Assembly: GCA_033807775.1 (NCBI GenBank)
Contig: CM066313.1
Coordinates: 85,995,484 to 86,059,483, forward strand
DNA length: 64,000 bases
Direction: 5' to 3'
Source of the DNA: Saussurea involucrata
Taxonomy: Eukaryota; Streptophyta; Magnoliopsida; Asterales; Asteraceae
Shown here: one piece after another, positions 31,482 through 42,687 of the stretch
How positions within the stretch are numbered: position 1 is the first letter of the stretch
Layout of the letters: every line of letters starts with the position of its first letter
Made by a program: the position numbers and the translations under genes
Notes under the pieces: model-generated
What the model saw: the letters and a program-made list of their open reading frames with translations, nothing else
Databases searched by the model: none
Told to the model about the DNA's origin: nothing

Positions 31482-33509
31482 TTACGGTGACAGATCCGCA
31501 TCATCATCATCGAACTCATCCTCACTGTCATTAACCGGGCAGATATCTTTCGGGAATTCTGGTAGCTGAGCAGCTAGCATTGGGTTGGCCTCTTTCATCA
31601 TCAGGCCCGTCACCTCATCTCGTTCTCTTGTATACATCCAAAATTTCTGCGTGGCCCGGTTCTGGTATCGCTGCTCACTTTCCAGCAACTCGATCCTGTA
31701 TGTGAGCTTCTTTAAAGCTGCCAAAATCTCTCCCATTTGGTTGCTTGATGATCCGGCCTCGGTTGAATGGAGTGGGGTACCCTTCTTCCCCACAGTGGGC
31801 ACTTAAGTGCCCACTATGTGCTCGTCGGCTATTCGCACATTGGGCTGTACCTGGGCAGGCTCAACAGACGGGCCTCCTATCTCTCTTCTCATCTTCTTAA
31901 TTGTCTGAATACTGATGTTTTTCGTGGAAATGATCCACTGGTCTTCTTCAGCTGTGGGCACTCCGGCATCTATTAGCAATAGTGTAATAAGGCAAGGAAG
32001 GGGTAGGATTACCTTGGTTCGTGTTCTGGCCTGATGGATGGCACCATGCATTATGATTCCCAGATTGATCTTCTTTTTAGTGAGAACGCAGTAAAGCATG
32101 GCACACTTATGCATGGAGAGAGTCGTGTCGTGCGATGTTGGGGCCACCGAGGCCCTTAGGAACTGGAACCACACAGCAGCCTCAGTGGTGAGGCTGCCAG
32201 CATATAGACACCTTCTTTGGCCATCCTGATTCCATGGCCTTCCCTCAACTGCTATTTCTTTTAAAATCAATTCCTCATCAGCCGGAGTCATCTTTGCCAG
32301 GAACTGTCCGAAAGCACAAGGTTCCGGAGCTCCTCTACCTAACACTCGGTTTATATTGCCTGGAGTAAAGTCCACAACCTTTCCTCTGATCTTAACAAAT
32401 GATTCTTTGGCTTGGGAGGCCTCAGCATAAAATTCTCGGACTAATGATGCATTAGCGCGGCGATTGGCAGTGGCAATGGTTGCCCAATCTTGCGCTACAA
32501 GTTTATCTTTGACAAAGTGATTTGCTTCTACAAAGTCGGGGTCGAAACCCCTCTCTAAATTCAACTTCCGAGTATAAATACACTCAAAGTGGGTTCTAGC
32601 AGCTGGGGAAGTGAATTGCCTCGGTATCCCACTGGGGGCATGAGCAGTCCCCACAGTGGACAGATGTGGATTTTCAGAAAGGTTTTGTTCACTTCCTGTA
32701 TTAGTATCACTAGAAGAAGAACTTAAAGAGGGTTCGATACCCTTACCTTTCCTCGACGCTTTTCTTTTTGGTTTTGCAGACGATGCCTTCTTGGATGCAC
32801 CAGATCGTGTAACCATTCCCCTATTCCTCTGGAGTGCTCTGGTTGGGGTTTCCTCACTGTGGGCAGTGGTGTGGACATCCTCCACACTATCAGCATTTTT
32901 GTTCTGGGGAATGTCTAATGTCTGAGTCTGTTCCTTAATCTTCTTCTGTCTTTCTTCTTCCTCACGAGCCAAACACTCCTCCTCTGCTTGTTTCTTTTTC
33001 TGCTCGAATATCCTTGCTTCTTCATCCTTCTTTCGTTCTTCCTCTTTCAATCGCTCCTCCTCCTCTCTAGCCAATCTTGCGGCTTCTTCCCTCCTCAATC
33101 TCTCTTCCTCCTCTCTTTTGATTCTTTCTTCTTCTTCCTTTCTGATTCTTTCTTCTTCCTCTCGACGCCTCCTCTCGACCTCTTCCTTTCTTTTTCTAAT
33201 GGCTTCCATTTTCTGTTTGAACTCCTCTGCTAACCGTCTCTCTTCTTCTTCGGCTAGAAGTGTCTCGGTCTCGAAATGGGTGATACTGTTGTCTGAGACT
33301 TGCGATGATGAAGTAGCTTTTGGGCTTTCGTGCTTTGAAGAACCCTCGTCGGCTGCACCGGAGATGATCGGGTTTTCGCCGGAGACCGGTGGCGGTTCGT
33401 TCAGGTCATTGGTGACGGCTTCCGGTGGTTGTTCCTCGGCGGTCCTGCGGCGGACGGCCGCACGTGTGAGTGCATCGGGGTTGGTGTTCATTCTCTTGGT
33501 TCTTGCCAT
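31482..33509 (-). pseudogene. Athila-2 3' ORF (env-position protein), one in-frame stop
   Basis: 568 codons from the ATG at 33509 to a TAA at 31803-31805, after which the same frame continues for 106 codons to 31482 with an acidic end. The TAA may be a changed CAA. Residues about 80-210 form a very long charged helix (RRREEEERIRKEEEERIKRE type). A basic cluster SAKPKRKASRKGKG (near residue 240) looks like a nuclear localisation signal. Residues about 300-520 form the domain also seen in Athila-1 (FVKIRGKVVDFTPGNINRVL). There is no clear signal peptide or membrane anchor. It should be regarded as a nuclear-type accessory protein rather than a proven envelope. CCCACAGTGGGCAC lies right at the stop. 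Confidence 0.78.
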
Positions 33510-33985
33510 TTTTAGGGTTTTAGGAAGGGTTTTAGGTTTGTGGGTTTTCTTTGAGAGAGAAATGGAGAAGATGAAGAAACTTGGTGTGTTTAGGGAAGTT
33601 AAAGTAAAAATCTGATTTGAGGGTGATGGTTTTTGAGTTGATTGGGGACGGTTAGTAGAGAGAGAAAAAGATAATGATGGTTTATCTTGGGAATAGGTGG
33701 GCTTTTGACAAGTGGCAGGAAAAGTTGATGTTTGTAAGAAAAAGCATGATGTGCGTCAGCCGTGGGTCCCTCCCAAACCGTCTTTTCCTATGCCAGACCG
33801 AGAGTGAGGAACGCAGGGACATGCATCTCCCCACTGCGAAGCTTTTTCTTGATTTTTCCTCCAAAAAGCGGCAATTTCTCCTACACACATTAAAACAAAC
33901 TACCATGCAGAATTAAAAAGACCAAAAATAATAAAAAGACAGCAAATAACTGAAATAAAATATTTACAAACGGTTGTGACATTGC
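33510..33985 (-). other. Athila-2 spacer between gag-pol and 3' ORF
   Basis: Non-coding, 476 bp. Weak copies of the element word occur near 33827 (CCCCACTGCG) and 34006. No promoter could be assigned. Confidence 0.6.
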
Positions 33986-36900
33986 TTAACCATAGCGAGG
34001 CGGAGAGTGGGCAGGGATGTGGGCACTTTCATGCAAAAAATGCTTTACCCTTTGCCCATTGACTTTAAAGGTTTGACCCGATTGTGGGGATTTCAACTCC
34101 ACTGTTCCGAAAGGACTCACCTTGACAATGGTGTATGGTCCCGTCCATCTTGATTTAAGTTTACCTGGAAAGAGTTTGAGACGAGAATTGAACAATAGTA
34201 CCTGTTGTCCTTCCATGAACTCCCTATGGTTGATTCGACGATCGTGCCACATCTTGGTCTTTTCCTTGTACAACTTTGCATTCTCATAGGAGTGATATCG
34301 CAACTCCTCTAGCTCATGTATTTGCAGACTCCTTTTGATTCCCGCGGCATCCTCACTCATGTTAAGCTCTTTAAGGGCCCAGAACGCCTTGTGCTCTAAT
34401 TCAATCGGTAAATGGCAAGCTTTGCCAAAAACTAATTTGAATGGAGACATTCCCAGAGGAGTTTTATAGGCTGTTCGATAGGCCCAAAGAGCATCATCGA
34501 GTTTGATTGACCAATCTTTACGGTGTGGCTTAACAACTTTTTCCAAAATTCCCTTGATCTCACGATTTGAAAGCTCGGCCAACCCATTGGTTTGTGGGTG
34601 GTATGCGGTGGCCACTCTATGATGAATATCATATTTAGCAAGAACCGAGGCCATGACTTTGTTTACAAAATGGGTGCCTTCGTCACTAATTAATGCTCGT
34701 GGTGTTCCGAAGCGAGTGAATATATTTTTGTGTAAGAACTTCACCACAGTGTTAGCATCATTGGAGTGACAAGCAATGGCTTCTACCCATTTTGAAACAT
34801 AATCTACCGCAACCAAGATGTAAAAGTTATTGTTGGAATTTGGAAAAGGTCCCATAAAATCTATCCCCCATACATCAAAAAGTTCGACCTCTAGAATGTT
34901 GTTAAGAGGCATTTCATTTCTTTGCGATATATTCCCCGTACGTTGACATTGCTCACAATTTTTCACGAATTCAAATGAGTCTTTAAAAACAGTGGGCCAA
35001 AAGAATCCACTTTGCAAAATTTTTGCTGCGGTACGGTTTCCACCGAAGTGGCCACCGTAGTGGGATGTGTGACAACCATGGAGTATTTGATGTTGTTCAC
35101 TCCCATGGACACAACGCCTTAATATTTGGTCCGCCCCTATCTTGTACAAGAAGGGATCGTCCCAAACGTATTGTCGTGTGTCGTGTAAAAATTTCTTGAA
35201 TGGTTGTCCACTCATCCCGTGGGGCTTAAATCCACTTGCTAAAAAGTTTGCAATATCAGCATACCAAGGAGTTTCATTATGATGTTGCGCAGATAATAAT
35301 TGTTCATCGGGAAAAGTTTCTTTTACCGGAGTGGGGTCAGGAGTGGGGTCAACAGTGCCCACTGTCTTCTCGAGCCTGGACAGATGATCAGCAACCTGAT
35401 TGCTTGTTCCTTTTCTGTCGACGATCTGGAGGTCAAATTCCTGCAGCAACAGCACCCATCTGATCAACCTCGGTTTAGAGTCAGCCTTGTTGATCAAATA
35501 TTTGATGGCTGCGTGATCGGTGTGTACTATGACCTTTGCTCCAATTAAGTAAGACCTGAAACGATCAAAAGCAAAAACTACTGCAAGTAGTTCTTTTTCG
35601 GTTACAGTGTAGTTGATTTGAGCCTCGATCAAAGTCTTGCTTGCATAGTATATTGGATGAAAAATCTTATCTTTTCGTTGGCCTAGTACTGCACCTATAG
35701 CCCAATCGCTGGCGTCACACATGACTTCAAATGGGAGTGACCAGTCAGGAGTGGTCACTATGGGTGCAGTAACTAAGGCATTTTTGATTATTTCAAATGC
35801 GTTTCTACATTCTTTGGTAAAAACAAACTCTCTTTCATGTTGCAGCAGGTTACATAGGGGTTTAGTTATTTTGGAAAAATCTTTTATGAACCTCCTATAG
35901 AAACCTGCGTGACCTAAAAAACTGCGAATGCCTTTTACCGTTGTGGGCTCGGGAAGTTGGGAGATTACTTCTAGTTTTGCTTCATCAACTTCCAAACCCT
36001 TTTTCGACACAAGATGACCCAAAACGATGCCCTCTTCGACCATGAAATGACATTTTTCCCAATTTAGAATAAGGTCGTGGGTTTCACATCTCACCAAACT
36101 TTTTTCTAGATTCCTCAAACAGTTATCAAATGATGTGCCGATCACAGAAAAATCGTCCATAAAAACTTCTATGGTATCTTCTATCATATCAGTAAAAATG
36201 GCCATCATACAGCGTTGAAAAGTAGCGGGAGCATTACATAAACCAAAAGGCATTCTCCGGAATGCAAAAGTACCATATGGACAAGTAAAGGTGGTCTTTT
36301 CTTGGTCTTCGGGTGCGATGTGGATTTGGTTATATCCGGAGTATCCATCTAGAAAACAATAAAATTCCTTTCCCGCTAATCTATCAAGCATTTGATCAAT
36401 AAAAGGTAACGGGAAATGGTCTTTCTTTGTTGCTAGATTCAGTTGCCTATAATCCATGCATATTCTCCATCCCGTAACAGTCCTAGTTGGAATGAGTTCG
36501 TTCTTTTCATTTCTGACCACTGTTGTTCCTCCCTTTTTAGGGACACATTGAACGGGGCTCACCCAACTACTACTGGCAATGGGATAGATAATACCGGCAT
36601 CTAACCATTTCAAGACTTCTTTCTTAACTACCTCCTTCATGATGGGGTTCAACCTTCTTTGGGGTTGGACTTTCCCCGGGTGGTCATTCTCCAAGTTAAT
36701 CTTATGTTGACATAAAGAGGGGCTAATCCCTCGAATGTCCGCTATGGTCCAACCAATTGCTCCCTTATGCTTTATCAACAAATCAATCAGAAGTTGTTCT
36801 TGTTTCTCACTAAGTTTGGAAGAGATAATGACGGGAAGTTTATTATCCTTAGCGAGATAAGCATACTTTAAATGGGAAGGCAATGGTTTAAGCTCTAACT

Positions 36901-39403
36901 CGGGAGGTTGTTCTATTGAAGGGGATTGAACATCTCTATCCTTGAAGTCCAGAGGTTCAAAAGCTGCAACCATCTTATTACACTCATCCTTAAAAGTGTC
37001 ATTACTCTCTGATTCAGAGTGCTCACTGTCAATCCCCACTGTGGGAACTGTACTCCCCACTGTGGGCAAATTGCCAAAATTGTGGGTTTCATAAATCGAA
37101 CTTAAGGCAAAACAATCTTCGGTGTCTATATATTTGAGAGATTTGAAAACATTAAAAGTTACCTCTTGGTCATTAACTCGCATCGTGAGTTCTCCTTTGT
37201 GCACATCGATCAAAGTACGTCCGGTTGCAAGAAACGGACGTCCTAAGATGATTGGGATTTCTTTATCGGCCTCATAATCTAAAACAAGAAAATCGGCGGG
37301 GAAGATAAATTTATCCACTTGGACCAAAACGTCTTCTATTTTTCCCTTGGGGTAGGCAATGGATCGGTCGGCTAGTTGTAATGTCACGGTTGTGGGTCTA
37401 GCCTCTCCAATCCCTAACTTGTTAAAAATGGACAAAGGCATCAAGTTGACACTAGCTCCTAAATCACAGAGTGCTTGGCCTACTTCTTGTCCTCCTATAA
37501 TGCATGGAATGGTGAAACTACCCGGGTCTTTCAACTTAGGTGGAATCTTGCTTGTTAGGAGGGCACTACATTCTTCGGTCAAAGCCACAGTTTCAAATTC
37601 ACCCAACTTCCTCTTTTTGTTCAAAATATCTTTTAAGAATTTAACATAGCTTGGCATCTGCTCGAGAGCTTCTACCAAGGGTATGTTAATGTGAAGTTGC
37701 TTAAAAATGTCTAAGAATTTTTTAAACTGAACATCGACATTTTTAGGCTTCATTCTTTGAGGAAATGGAATGTTTCGTGGGTCAATCTGAGTTTGCTGTG
37801 GTATTGGCTTTGGAACAGTAGTCTTTGGGACAGGTCCAAAAGTGGGAAGGTCAGGGATGTCGGTCCCCACTGTGGGGATCACAGTGACTTGAGGAGTGCC
37901 CACTGAGGTGCTCACAGTGGGTTTTTGAGGCGAATCATCAGATTCAAAAATGATATTTTTCAGATCCTTTCCACTCCTTAAAGTTATGGACTTGACATGT
38001 TCTGGTCCTTTTCCTATCACTCTAGCTTGCTCGGTATCACTCGGTAACGTTCCTGGTGGTCTATTCTTAACTTCAACGGCTAGCTGTCCTACTTGGGTCT
38101 CTATATTCCTAATGGCTGCTTGGGTTTGATTCATAAAACCTTTGAGAATCGACTCGATCGATTGTTGAGCCTCAGCTGGTTGGTTGGATCGTGGTTGGTA
38201 TGGTTGTGGGGATTGCCCACTGTGATGTTGCTGAAATCCCGGGGGATTGTATGGTCTTTGCTGGATGTGACTCGGTCCTTGGGGTTGGAGTCCTTGATTA
38301 CCGGACCAAGAGAAATTCGGATGATTTCTCCAACCTGGATTATAAGTCTGCGAATAAGGGTTGTTCCTTTGGTTGGTCCCTATGACATTAACAGATTCGG
38401 GGTTTGCTGGACAAAAGTCGAAAACATGCTCCTCTCCACAAAGGGAGCAGTTATCAGCGAGATGGGTTGCGGAATTGACTTGGCCTCGATTTTGATTTAA
38501 AACGATTTTTGTCAAGGCCACTAATTGTGCATTCATGGTTTTGAGTGCTTCGGAATCTATGGTGTTGGTCTTAGACATGGGTGCTCTCGGATTTGACCAT
38601 TCGGTATTGTTGTTGGACACTTTTTCTAAGATTTGATATCCTTCGTTGTAAGTCATACTCGTAAATGTTCCACCGGCTGTTGCATCTAAGATGATTTTGG
38701 CTGCATTGGAAAGACCATTGTAAAAGGTCTCCAATTGGATGCAATGTGGGATGCCATGATGTGGGCACTTTCGAAGTAAATCTTTAAATCGTTCCCATGC
38801 ATCCGAAACAGCCTCATCTTCCTCTTGTCTAAATAAAATTATATCATTTCGAAATCTAACATTCCTTGTTGGAGGAAAGTATTTTTGCAAAAATCTATCG
38901 GCAAGTTCTTGCCAAGTGGTTATCGAGTGAGGTGCATGTGCGTTCAGCCAAGATTTTGCTTTGTCCCTTAATGAAAAAGGGAAAAGCCTTAGTCTTAATG
39001 CCTCATCACTAACACCTTGCAATTGAAAGGAATCGGTCATTTCTAAAAAAGATTTTAAGTGCGAGTGCGGATCCTCAGATGGCGATCCTCCAAATTGACC
39101 CATGGCTTGGATCATTTGAAACATCACCGGTTTGAGTTCAAAATGCGTTGCAACAATATTGGGTCTCAAAATTCCGGAGCTTAAATCACCAACTCCGGAA
39201 GTAGCATAGTCCCGTATTTTTCGATCTTTGTTATCGGCAATCGTGATTGTGGTCTCCACTATAGGTGGCGGTACTGCAGCCATGTTCACAGTGGGGATCA
39301 CAGGAGGTTGTCGATTTGTTTTCTTGCTTCTTCGTGTTTTTCGCAACGTTTTTTCTATTTCGAGATCTATTGGAACCAAATGTTCGAGTTGTCGCCGTGG
39401 CAT
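33986..39403 (-). CDS. gag-pol: Athila-2 Gag-Pol polyprotein
   Basis: 1805 codons in one frame, no stop. Gag capsid region about residues 60-300; an atypical zinc finger (CSLCGEEHVFDFC) near 320; aspartic protease (DLGASVNLMPLS) near 645; reverse transcriptase about 920-1150 (CMDYRQLN, FMDDFSV); RNase H about 1220-1350 (CDASDWAIGAVLGQR, HTDHAAIKYL); integrase about 1420-1700 (HHCC zinc region, GIDFMGP, SDEGTHF, AELSNREIKG). All catalytic residues expected for RT (FMDD) and integrase (D, D, E) are present, so the enzyme may still be competent. Short PTVG-type linkers between domains are encoded by the CCCACTGTGGG word (near 39286, 37862-37922, 37020-37072, 35331-35365). Gag and Pol are a single fused frame, as is usual for this group. 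Confidence 0.95.
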   Translation of the reverse strand: MPRRQLEHLVPIDLEIEKTLRKTRRSKKTNRQPPVIPTVNMAAVPPPIVETTITIADNKDRKIRDYATSGVGDLSSGILRPNIVATHFELKPVMFQMIQAMGQFGGSPSEDPHSHLKSFLEMTDSFQLQGVSDEALRLRLFPFSLRDKAKSWLNAHAPHSITTWQELADRFLQKYFPPTRNVRFRNDIILFRQEEDEAVSDAWERFKDLLRKCPHHGIPHCIQLETFYNGLSNAAKIILDATAGGTFTSMTYNEGYQILEKVSNNNTEWSNPRAPMSKTNTIDSEALKTMNAQLVALTKIVLNQNRGQVNSATHLADNCSLCGEEHVFDFCPANPESVNVIGTNQRNNPYSQTYNPGWRNHPNFSWSGNQGLQPQGPSHIQQRPYNPPGFQQHHSGQSPQPYQPRSNQPAEAQQSIESILKGFMNQTQAAIRNIETQVGQLAVEVKNRPPGTLPSDTEQARVIGKGPEHVKSITLRSGKDLKNIIFESDDSPQKPTVSTSVGTPQVTVIPTVGTDIPDLPTFGPVPKTTVPKPIPQQTQIDPRNIPFPQRMKPKNVDVQFKKFLDIFKQLHINIPLVEALEQMPSYVKFLKDILNKKRKLGEFETVALTEECSALLTSKIPPKLKDPGSFTIPCIIGGQEVGQALCDLGASVNLMPLSIFNKLGIGEARPTTVTLQLADRSIAYPKGKIEDVLVQVDKFIFPADFLVLDYEADKEIPIILGRPFLATGRTLIDVHKGELTMRVNDQEVTFNVFKSLKYIDTEDCFALSSIYETHNFGNLPTVGSTVPTVGIDSEHSESESNDTFKDECNKMVAAFEPLDFKDRDVQSPSIEQPPELELKPLPSHLKYAYLAKDNKLPVIISSKLSEKQEQLLIDLLIKHKGAIGWTIADIRGISPSLCQHKINLENDHPGKVQPQRRLNPIMKEVVKKEVLKWLDAGIIYPIASSSWVSPVQCVPKKGGTTVVRNEKNELIPTRTVTGWRICMDYRQLNLATKKDHFPLPFIDQMLDRLAGKEFYCFLDGYSGYNQIHIAPEDQEKTTFTCPYGTFAFRRMPFGLCNAPATFQRCMMAIFTDMIEDTIEVFMDDFSVIGTSFDNCLRNLEKSLVRCETHDLILNWEKCHFMVEEGIVLGHLVSKKGLEVDEAKLEVISQLPEPTTVKGIRSFLGHAGFYRRFIKDFSKITKPLCNLLQHEREFVFTKECRNAFEIIKNALVTAPIVTTPDWSLPFEVMCDASDWAIGAVLGQRKDKIFHPIYYASKTLIEAQINYTVTEKELLAVVFAFDRFRSYLIGAKVIVHTDHAAIKYLINKADSKPRLIRWVLLLQEFDLQIVDRKGTSNQVADHLSRLEKTVGTVDPTPDPTPVKETFPDEQLLSAQHHNETPWYADIANFLASGFKPHGMSGQPFKKFLHDTRQYVWDDPFLYKIGADQILRRCVHGSEQHQILHGCHTSHYGGHFGGNRTAAKILQSGFFWPTVFKDSFEFVKNCEQCQRTGNISQRNEMPLNNILEVELFDVWGIDFMGPFPNSNNNFYILVAVDYVSKWVEAIACHSNDANTVVKFLHKNIFTRFGTPRALISDEGTHFVNKVMASVLAKYDIHHRVATAYHPQTNGLAELSNREIKGILEKVVKPHRKDWSIKLDDALWAYRTAYKTPLGMSPFKLVFGKACHLPIELEHKAFWALKELNMSEDAAGIKRSLQIHELEELRYHSYENAKLYKEKTKMWHDRRINHREFMEGQQVLLFNSRLKLFPGKLKSRWTGPYTIVKVSPFGTVELKSPQSGQTFKVNGQRVKHFLHESAHIPAHSPPRYG

Positions 39404-39481
39404 ACAATACGAACAGCTTAGAAAAACTAGTTACTCGGGCTCGAACAAAAACTAATGTCTTGAGATTTAAAATCACGCCAG

Positions 39482-39499
39482 TCCCCGGCAACGGCGCCA
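39482..39499 (-). promoter_or_regulatory. Athila-2 primer binding site, tRNA-Asp type
   Basis: TGGCGCCGTTGCCGGGGA on the minus strand, six bases from the 5' LTR. It equals the complement of the 3' end of plant tRNA-Asp (GTC) as I remember it, the primer typical of Athila-type elements. Confidence 0.88.
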
Positions 39500-39505
39500 A
39501 AAACT

Positions 39506-41093
39506 TGATACGTGCGAAATGTGTGTTTTAATCGCAGTGGGTTGCAAACTGTCCACAGTGGGAAGTGCAAGTGTACACTGTCCACTATGATCGTCACAGC
39601 AAGTAATAGTTGGTAAAATACCAGAATCGAATCCACAGAGACTGGACAATCAAGACAATACGGTTCTCATGAGCTCCTTTTACAAGTTTCAACTAGAGAG
39701 GAAAATAATACTTTGGTTTGGTTTGGTAAAATAGCTACTTGAAACGATTTACTAAATGCTAAAAAGGAGGAATGTAGGTTGGATTTTCCCTAAATTTTAT
39801 CTCAAATACTCGGTCCTTAGAGTGATCCTCGTATTCGTGGTGGACATTTTCGCTAGAAAAGCCCGGTTACAAAATACTCACACCGTTAGATAAAAATCCC
39901 ATACTCTTAGTACTTGTTGTTTTGTCAATGGTAATCTCTAAATGGACCTTTTCAGGCCTCGATGGAATGTGTAGAGACAAATACTCTAAGTGTTTTTAAT
40001 ACACAAATTAGCTTGCCTACTACTCCAGTGGGCAGAGATTAACTCACTGTGCCGACCTCACTTTCGTAAGTGTCAAAAGAATTCTTTCGAATCCCCTAGC
40101 ATCATTCAAGCTCGTGTCACTGCGCTCTACTTATTTCTAAGTTAAGAACTAGACTTTAGATCCTTGCAAGTGATCAGCTTGTTCGCATCCTTGGGTAAAT
40201 ATTGAGAATGAAAGACCAAAACAACAAATATTCTAAGTATAAAGATTACTCAAGCATTTTTGATAAAATCCAGGTACTTCTCCTTCCTACATCCCAAAGG
40301 ATGTTTAGCCTAACATTTCCGAAGTAAAGAAAACAAAAGATGAAGATTTGCACATAATAAAACTGAAAGTGATTTGAATTAACTGCTCACAGTGGGGAAC
40401 GAGAAGTCGTCCCTGCACTGTGTAATACGAACTACAATTTAAACTAAGAAAGTAAATTACTGAAAATTAAAGCTAGTTACTGCAGTAAATAAAAGACTAA
40501 AGCTAATGTGGTAGTTGAGAGAATTTGAGACTAAAAGTATTCAAGGATGAAAACCAAGCATGCATTTAATGGCACCCAAGTGCTCCTTTATATACTAGGA
40601 GAAGGAGTTGGGTATTACACAAAAGAGGTGGGTCTTCCAATGGGTAAAGACTGCTGAGTTGTGGCAGAATTCAGCTCCTTGTGCAATTCTTTTATCCAAT
40701 GGTCCCTTCTCCAAGTCAATCTCCAAGTACAAAGAGGTGTACTTGATGCTATCTTCAATGAGAACTACCTTGTACTTCTCCAGCCATTTCTCTGCCATAT
40801 GAACCTTCCTCCTCCAGAAAATTAGATCCCAACTAAAAGTTTCTTTTTGATTTCTTTTTGATCAGCTCGAAGAGTGGGGAACCGGAGTGGGCACTGTATA
40901 CGTCACTGCGGATGAAAAATCGAGAAAACACCCAAAACTTCCCCAAATAATTTATTAAAGACCATGGTTCACTCCTTTTGCTCGTTTTCGTAAATCATAC
41001 CAAGAATGGGGGTTTTTAGAAGTGAAATGGCTAAAATTGACAAAATAAAGTGGAAAATAAATGGAAATAATAACTCTAAAAATAGAGTTATCA
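39506..41093 (-). repeat. Athila-2 5' LTR
   Basis: TGATACGTG...GTTATCA, 1588 bp, almost identical to 28815-30402. A TATATAAAG box reads on the minus strand at 40586-40594 and would drive the genomic transcript. Confidence 0.94.
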
Positions 41094-41855
41094 GTATGAA
41101 AAATCTTTTCTTTTCTTTGACCTAAAACTGCACCAACAGCCCAATCACTTGCATCACACATGATTTCAAAAGGTTTGTCCCATTCAGGAGCAACAACCAC
41201 TGGAGCAGTTACCAAAGCTTTCTTTAAAGTAAGGAATGCATTACTGCAATCCTTATCAAAATCAAATTTTTGGTCTTGCTGTAATAATAGACATAAAGGT
41301 TTTGAAATCTTTGAAAAATCTTTTATGAAACGTCTATAAAAACCAGCATGACCGAGAAAGCTTCTGATTCCTTTAACAGTGGTTGGTTCAGGTAGTTTTT
41401 CAATAACTTCAAGTTTAGCTTTATCTACCTCAACTCCTCTTTTTGAAATTAAATGACCAAGGACAATTCCTTCTGTAACCATGAAATGACATTTTCCCAG
41501 TTAAGAACCAAGTTAGTTTCTTCACACCTTTTAAGACTTTGTTTTAGATTTTCCAAACAATGATCAAAAGATGAACCATAAACAGAAAAATCATCCATAA
41601 ATATTTCAATGGATTTTTCAAGCATGTCAGAGAATATGGACATCATGCATCTTTGGAAAGTAGCAGGTGCATTGCAAAGTCCAAAGGACATTCTCCTGAA
41701 AGCAAAAGTGCCAAAAGGACAAGTGAAAGTAGTCTTCTCTTGGTCTTCAGGTGCTATAGCTATCTGATTGTAACCTGAGTATCCATCCAAGAAGCAGTAG
41801 AACTCTTTTCCAGCTAACCTGTCCAACATTTGAACAACAAAAGGTAAAGGAAAAT
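41094..41855 (-). pseudogene. pol: Athila-1 reverse transcriptase and RNase H start, frameshifted
   Basis: Continues the RT cut at 48548. Motifs: FPLPFVVQMLDRLAGKEF, FMDDFSVYG, then after the frameshift IVLGHLISKRG, FLGHAGFYRRFIKDFSK and CDASDWAVGAVLGQR. A run of four T at 41492-41495 is five in Athila-2 at the equivalent place. The one-base loss shifts frame just after LVLNWE. The segment ends at the Athila-2 insertion. Confidence 0.9.
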
Positions 41856-42067
41856 TGTAACGACCCGGTTCCCAAAACATACAACAATTTATATATTATA
41901 CATAACGTCGTTTCATTCATAAAAAAATACATAATAAATCAAGTTCGGTCTCTTTAGTCTCGAAACTATAAATACATCAGTCATTAAAAGCATCCTACGC
42001 TTTATCCTTTCCTTTGCCGCTATAATTTCCTCGACCTGGATTATATTTTTGAAAACAAAATGAGGGT

Positions 42068-42083
42068 TAGACCAAACGGTCTA
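42068..42083 (-). other. Hairpin TAGACC-GTTT-GGTCTA
   Basis: Six-base stem with a four-base loop on the element's sense strand, preceded by TCTCAC, about 212 bp before the LTR 3' end. A second copy is at 47110-47125. Confidence 0.65.
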
Positions 42084-42322
42084 GTGAGATAATCCCTGTC
42101 ATTTCAAAATCGTTATAAAACCAATTTATATAAAACCATGTATTAAAACAGTTTATATAAAACCTTTCGTATGAACACGCACATATACCATAAGTATTTA
42201 AATACCACATATACCACACGTATATAATTACCACATCAAGACTCGTGCATCTCGTCCCACTTTATTCCTCCACAACTGGCCATATTAATTGGTAGCAAGC
42301 CAACTAATAAATAATCAACGTT

Positions 42323-42412
42323 ACCGGTCCGCACACCGAAACCCGGCTACTCACCGGTCCGCACACCGGAACCCGGCTACCCATCGGTCCGCACACCGAA
42401 ACCCGACTAATG
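42323..42412 (-). repeat. 30-bp GGTCCGCACACC repeat, three copies
   Basis: Units begin at 42323, 42353 and 42383. The partner LTR has only two (47365-47424), so copy number changed between the two LTRs of one insertion. Confidence 0.85.
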
Positions 42413-42687
42413 TACACTTGTGTAGTGTAATGCACATATGAATATAATATCTTTCTATATTATAAACACATAATATTCACACCTTAATCATATATCCATT
42501 CCACACATATATGTATTCCAGTTAAAAATATTTTGAAGTAAAACTCACCTAGTTGCTTTATCAAAACCTTCCAATCTTTTATCAAGTAATCCAACCTTTC
42601 ACGCAAAATCCGCAGAATCTGTAACAATTTAAATACCAATATTTCTTTAAAGACTAATAACTAAAATTACCAAAATCCTCATTTAAT

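Larger units (their letters stand above)
28815..41093 (-). mobile_element. Athila-2: young, nearly intact Athila element
   Basis: The LTRs (28815-30402 and 39506-41093) are both 1588 bp and differ at only two positions noticed by eye. GTATG flanks both ends (28810-28814 and 41094-41098). A single uninterrupted 1805-codon gag-pol, a 3' ORF with one stop, and a perfect 18-base primer site make it the least damaged element here. It lies inside the RNase H of Athila-1, between IFHT and IHYASK. Confidence 0.95.

Noticed and set aside
31803..33509. Envelope protein with membrane fusion role in Athila-2
   Set aside because: No signal peptide, membrane anchor or fusion peptide is visible, and basic nuclear-type clusters argue against it. 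The env-position label is positional only.
33118..33615. 165-codon plus-strand ORF
   Set aside because: It is the reverse strand of the charged-helix part of the Athila-2 3' ORF, which has domain support on the minus strand.
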